In this document: positions 5,643 through 8,909 of the stretch, piece by piece
Layout: each line of letters begins with the position of its first letter
Position numbering within the stretch: position 1 is the first letter of the stretch
Notes under the pieces: model-generated
What the model was told of the DNA's origin: nothing
Database searches by the model: none
What the model saw: the letters and a program-made list of their open reading frames with translations, nothing else
Assembly (NCBI GenBank): GCA_028691175.1
Contig: JAQUZU010000069.1
Span: forward strand, 1 to 8,909
Direction: 5' to 3'
Length of the DNA stretch: 8,909 nucleotides
DNA from: Candidatus Kapaibacterium sp.
GTDB taxonomy: Bacteria; Bacteroidota; Ignavibacteria; Kapaibacteriales; UBA2268
Translations under genes and position numbers: made by a program

Positions 5643-8600
5643 TATGTCTGCTCTGCCGATTTTTTCACGCGGAACATAAATTCAATAATTTCATGCCGCT
5701 TTTCGTATGGCATTGAAAGATATAGCGTGTCAGATTTTTGATAGACTTTCGCATTATCAAACTCGGAAATATATTCCGATATATCCGGGAATACCACTTT
5801 GTAATATTCCTCGGCAGTTTTGTCCGGAAACTCCGCCACAAAACGTCCCGGCTTGATAACAATCTTTCGAAAGCCTGTCCCGAGAGCAGCCACGCGCAGC
5901 GTAACCACAAAAATCAACTCGCGCAGCTGACGCGGCATTTTTCCGAAACGATCTTCGATTTCGTCCGAAATTTTCTTAATTTCGTCGTTGCTTTGTGCAT
6001 TATAAAATCGCTTATAGAACATAAAGCGATCCGGCTCGGACTCGATATAATCCGACGGAATCAACGCCTCGTTGCTCATTTCAATTGCAATATCTTCGTT
6101 ATCCAGCCCGATCGGCTTCTTCTTGTACTTCTCGTCGAAAATGTCGCCGAACTCTTCGTAGCGCAATTCTTGCACAGCCTCGTCGAGAATTTTGTGGAAA
6201 AGTTCATATCCTATATCGACAATAAATCCGCTCTGCTCGCCGCCCAATAGGTTGCCCGCACCGCGAATTTCCATATCGCGCATCGCAAGTTTGAAACCAC
6301 TGCCCAGATCGGTAAATTCTTCAATCGCCTGCAAGCGGCGGAGAATGTTATTCGTCAGAATGCGGAACGACGGCACCGCAAGGTAGCAGTACGCCTGCAC
6401 ATTGCTTCGCCCTACGCGCCCGCGCAACTGATAAAGTTCCGCAAGCCCGAAATTCTGCGCACGATTAATGATAATCGTATTTGCATTCGGAATATCCAGC
6501 CCGGACTCTACAATTTTCGTAGCAATTAAAATATCGTATTTTTTCTCGATGAAACGCTGCATTTCCTTTTCGATTTGCGTAGCCGGCAATTGCCCGTGAA
6601 CAACTCCGATGCGTGCCATCGGCGCTATCGCATGCACCTTATCCGCAAGTTTATCGATATCTTTCACCTTATCATGTACGAGATAAACCTGCCCGTGGCG
6701 TTCCATTTCTTTAAATATTATTTTCTCGATATGCTTATCGTTCCATTCAATAATTTTTGTATCTACCGGCAGACGATCTCTCGGCGGAGTTTCTATCAAA
6801 CTCAAATCTCGCGCGCCCATCAGCGAGAAATTCAGCGTTCGCGGAATCGGCGTCGCCGTAAGGGTCAATGTGTCGATATTCGCACGAAGTTCGCGAAGTT
6901 TCTCCTTCGCAGCCACTCCGAAGCGATGTTCCTCATCGATTATCAGCAATCCTAAGTCCTTGAATTTTATATCTTTGCTCAGCAATCGATGCGTACCGAT
7001 TACAATATCACACTTGCCGGCCAGGAGATGTTCGAGAGTCGCCTCCTGCTCTTTCTTGGTTCTGAAGCGCGACAGAACCGCAATATTAATCGGATAGCCG
7101 TGCATTCGGTCGCGGAATGACTCAAAATGTTGCTGCGCGAGAATCGTAGTCGGCACGAGAACTGCAGTTTGCTTGCCGGCTTGTGCCGCTTTGAATGCCG
7201 CTCGGATTGCGATTTCCGTTTTGCCGAAACCGACATCACCACAGACCAAGCGATCCATCGGAGACGGTCCCTCCATGTCCTGCTTAACTTCGCCGGTAGT
7301 TTTGCTCTGGTCGGGAGTATCTTCAAACATAAATGAAGCTTCAAACTCCTGCTGCCAGACCGTATCCGCCGGATACGAATATCCCGGCGAAGACTTGCGT
7401 TTTGCATAAATTTTTATCAAATCTCGGGCAATGTCTTTCAGACGCTTCTTGGTTTTCGCTTTCTTGCGTTCCCATTCTGTAGAGCCGAGTTTGCTCAGTT
7501 TCGGTACGCTGCCCTCCACCGCGGAATATTTCTGTATTTTATGAATATAATTTAGATGCACATAGAGCGAATCGCCACCGTCGTAACTTAACTTCACGCA
7601 ATCCTGCATCACTCCACCCATGCTGACGGTTTCAATTCCGACAAATCGCCCGATACCTTTATCGACATGGACGACGTAATCGCCCGGCTGAAGCTGTTTG
7701 AGTTCGCGAAGGGAAATTCCGGTACGCTCGGTAGAATGCTTCGACGTAGTTTTTATTTTCCGGCGATTAAAAATTTTATGCTCCGCGAAAAGCACTATTT
7801 TCAGGTCGTCCGACTCAAAGCCGCTCTCCGGAGTATGATTCAGCCAGAGAATGGTTTCGTACGCAAAATGCGCAGACGCCAGGCTGTCATTTATTTCCTC
7901 GTCTTCGAGCGTGAGTGTATTTTCAATCAAGTCGCGCAAGCGATTTGTATGAATTGCACCATCTGCCGCCATAAGGATTTTGAAACCGCGGGTAGCATAG
8001 CCCCTGATTTGCTTTACCAACTCCTTAATCGAACCATTTACCGCAGGCTGCTGCAGGCTGTTCAGCCGGCAAAGCGGAGTTTCGATTGCAGAATTGAGAA
8101 TAATTTTACTTGCTACGTTCGGCTCGATCCAATTTTCATTCGCTGCGGCAATTTTTTCCGGCATATCGATTATAACGAGCGTATCTTCGGGCATGTAGTC
8201 GATCAGCGTGGTATCGCCGGTGTGATCGTCCGAGGCGAGCATATCTTTGTGAAATTCGATTTGATCAAGTTGCGAAATACTGCGCTGCGAGAGCAAATCA
8301 AACTCGCGGATAGACTCGACGTCGTCGCCCCAGCATTCTATACGGATCGGGTTCGTGTGCCCCGCCGGGAAAATATCGATAATCCCGCCGCGTGTGGCGA
8401 TTTCGCCCTGCCGGCTGACGTAGTCGCATTTCTCGAAACCGTTAAAAATCATGTCCTTGCGGAAAGACTCGTAGTCGAGTTGGTCGCCGACGCAGATGCG
8501 GACTTTTCCGCCGGAAACTCGAGCGACCGGCGGCAAACTGCGTTCGAGAATTTTTGCGTTTGCAAGAACTACGTCCGCCCCACCGGTAATACGCGAAAGT

Positions 8601-8909
8601 GCATCTAAAACGTCGAGGGAGTTTGTATTATCGCCGGTGGATTTCTGTAAATCGGTATCATCAACATGGCGAATCGGGACATAAGTGAGTTCGCCGTCGC
8701 CCTCGAGGTCGACAATATAGTTATCTATTTCTTCATTTGAGTCAAGTACTAACAAAATCGGGCGGTTAAGTGTTTTGCTGAGCACAGAGACGAATACTTC
8801 TTTCAATACTCCGTGCAACTGCCCGGCAGTAATTCTGTTATTGCCAAGCTTGATTTCCGCCATTACGCTTTTGAAAAATTCGCTTCCGGCAAGTGCTTTT
8901 TCTATCAAT
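5639..8909 (-). CDS. mfd: Transcription-repair coupling factor Mfd, start at or just beyond the right edge
   Basis: Mfd is a cytoplasmic ATP-driven translocase that pushes stalled RNA polymerase off damaged DNA and recruits UvrA for nucleotide excision repair. In the 1089 residues visible, the N-terminal UvrB-like region is about 25-340 (TRGGIIDIFPAGHTNPIRIE at 172-191). The RNA polymerase-interacting, CarD-like domain is about 405-465 (PGDYVVHVDKGIGRFVG). The RecG-like helicase core follows: Walker A GDVGFGKTE (557-565), IGTHRL (637-642), DEEH (658-661), TATPIPRT (684-691), KIVESGLDIP (798-807) and QLRGRVGRS (827-835). RGAGNLLGGEQSG (882-894) leads into the C-terminal TRCF domain, which ends the protein. 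The length is close to the usual 1100-1180. The first in-frame start in view is TTG at 8908-8906, two bases from the edge; since the frame is open beyond it, the true start may lie outside. It is convergent with the R-M operon. One GATATC lies at 6656. Confidence 0.98.
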   Translation of the reverse strand, partial: LIEKALAGSEFFKSVMAEIKLGNNRITAGQLHGVLKEVFVSVLSKTLNRPILLVLDSNEEIDNYIVDLEGDGELTYVPIRHVDDTDLQKSTGDNTNSLDVLDALSRITGGADVVLANAKILERSLPPVARVSGGKVRICVGDQLDYESFRKDMIFNGFEKCDYVSRQGEIATRGGIIDIFPAGHTNPIRIECWGDDVESIREFDLLSQRSISQLDQIEFHKDMLASDDHTGDTTLIDYMPEDTLVIIDMPEKIAAANENWIEPNVASKIILNSAIETPLCRLNSLQQPAVNGSIKELVKQIRGYATRGFKILMAADGAIHTNRLRDLIENTLTLEDEEINDSLASAHFAYETILWLNHTPESGFESDDLKIVLFAEHKIFNRRKIKTTSKHSTERTGISLRELKQLQPGDYVVHVDKGIGRFVGIETVSMGGVMQDCVKLSYDGGDSLYVHLNYIHKIQKYSAVEGSVPKLSKLGSTEWERKKAKTKKRLKDIARDLIKIYAKRKSSPGYSYPADTVWQQEFEASFMFEDTPDQSKTTGEVKQDMEGPSPMDRLVCGDVGFGKTEIAIRAAFKAAQAGKQTAVLVPTTILAQQHFESFRDRMHGYPINIAVLSRFRTKKEQEATLEHLLAGKCDIVIGTHRLLSKDIKFKDLGLLIIDEEHRFGVAAKEKLRELRANIDTLTLTATPIPRTLNFSLMGARDLSLIETPPRDRLPVDTKIIEWNDKHIEKIIFKEMERHGQVYLVHDKVKDIDKLADKVHAIAPMARIGVVHGQLPATQIEKEMQRFIEKKYDILIATKIVESGLDIPNANTIIINRAQNFGLAELYQLRGRVGRSNVQAYCYLAVPSFRILTNNILRRLQAIEEFTDLGSGFKLAMRDMEIRGAGNLLGGEQSGFIVDIGYELFHKILDEAVQELRYEEFGDIFDEKYKKKPIGLDNEDIAIEMSNEALIPSDYIESEPDRFMFYKRFYNAQSNDEIKKISDEIEDRFGKMPRQLRELIFVVTLRVAALGTGFRKIVIKPGRFVAEFPDKTAEEYYKVVFPDISEYISEFDNAKVYQKSDTLYLSMPYEKRHEIIEFMFRVKKSAEQTY

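Noticed and set aside
7667..8608. Long plus-strand open frame of 313 codons
   Set aside because: It lies wholly antisense to the conserved mfd gene, has no recognisable domain and has a composition expected from the mirror of a G+C-richer coding strand.
1..8909. CRISPR arrays, tRNA or rRNA genes, insertion sequences
   Set aside because: No repeat-spacer pattern, no tRNA-like cloverleaf or rRNA segments and no transposase-like protein were found on either strand.

Overview
The window is a piece of bacterial chromosome. The likely source is the Bacteroidota/Chlorobiota (FCB) group, perhaps a Kapabacteria- or Ignavibacteria-like lineage, but this is inferred from style and not from a marker gene. 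The hints are genes without recognisable Shine-Dalgarno sequences, A/T-rich leaders, a perfect TAnnTTTG-type -7 box ahead of lysS, and a secreted YCF48/BNR-like propeller protein with Cys-containing Ig-like repeats.

Layout from left to right. Positions 1-1622 (minus strand) hold the first 540 codons of a large secreted protein: signal peptide, Asp-box-like beta-propeller, then ASH/Ig-like domains. It runs off the left edge. Positions 1623-1861 are a divergent promoter region. Positions 1862-3370 (plus) are lysS, a class II lysyl-tRNA synthetase. Positions 3371-3637 are non-coding, with a strong three-armed palindrome just after lysS. Positions 3638-5496 (plus) are a two-gene type II restriction-modification operon: an EcoRV-family endonuclease, then a D12-class adenine-N6 DNA methyltransferase, overlapping by one base (TAATG). 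Positions 5497-5642 look like the orphaned 3' tail of a broken gene. Positions 5639-8909 (minus) are mfd, the transcription-repair coupling factor, complete at its C-terminus and reaching the right edge at or near its start.

The outer genes are housekeeping or host-type genes rich in CGC/GGC codons. The R-M pair is clearly more A/T-rich, with AGA/AAA/ATA codons, and sits as an island between lysS and mfd. It is therefore probably a horizontally acquired defence cassette. The endonuclease keeps every EcoRV hallmark that can be checked by eye: the catalytic E, PD and DIK residues and the GSGNT recognition loop. It should therefore cut GATATC. The methyltransferase is not of the M.EcoRV type; it has DTPY in place of DPPY, and it would have to protect the same site. 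I could not find a controller (C) gene, which makes this compact R-first, overlapping arrangement different from the classical EcoRV locus as I know it. This cassette is the most interesting content of the window.
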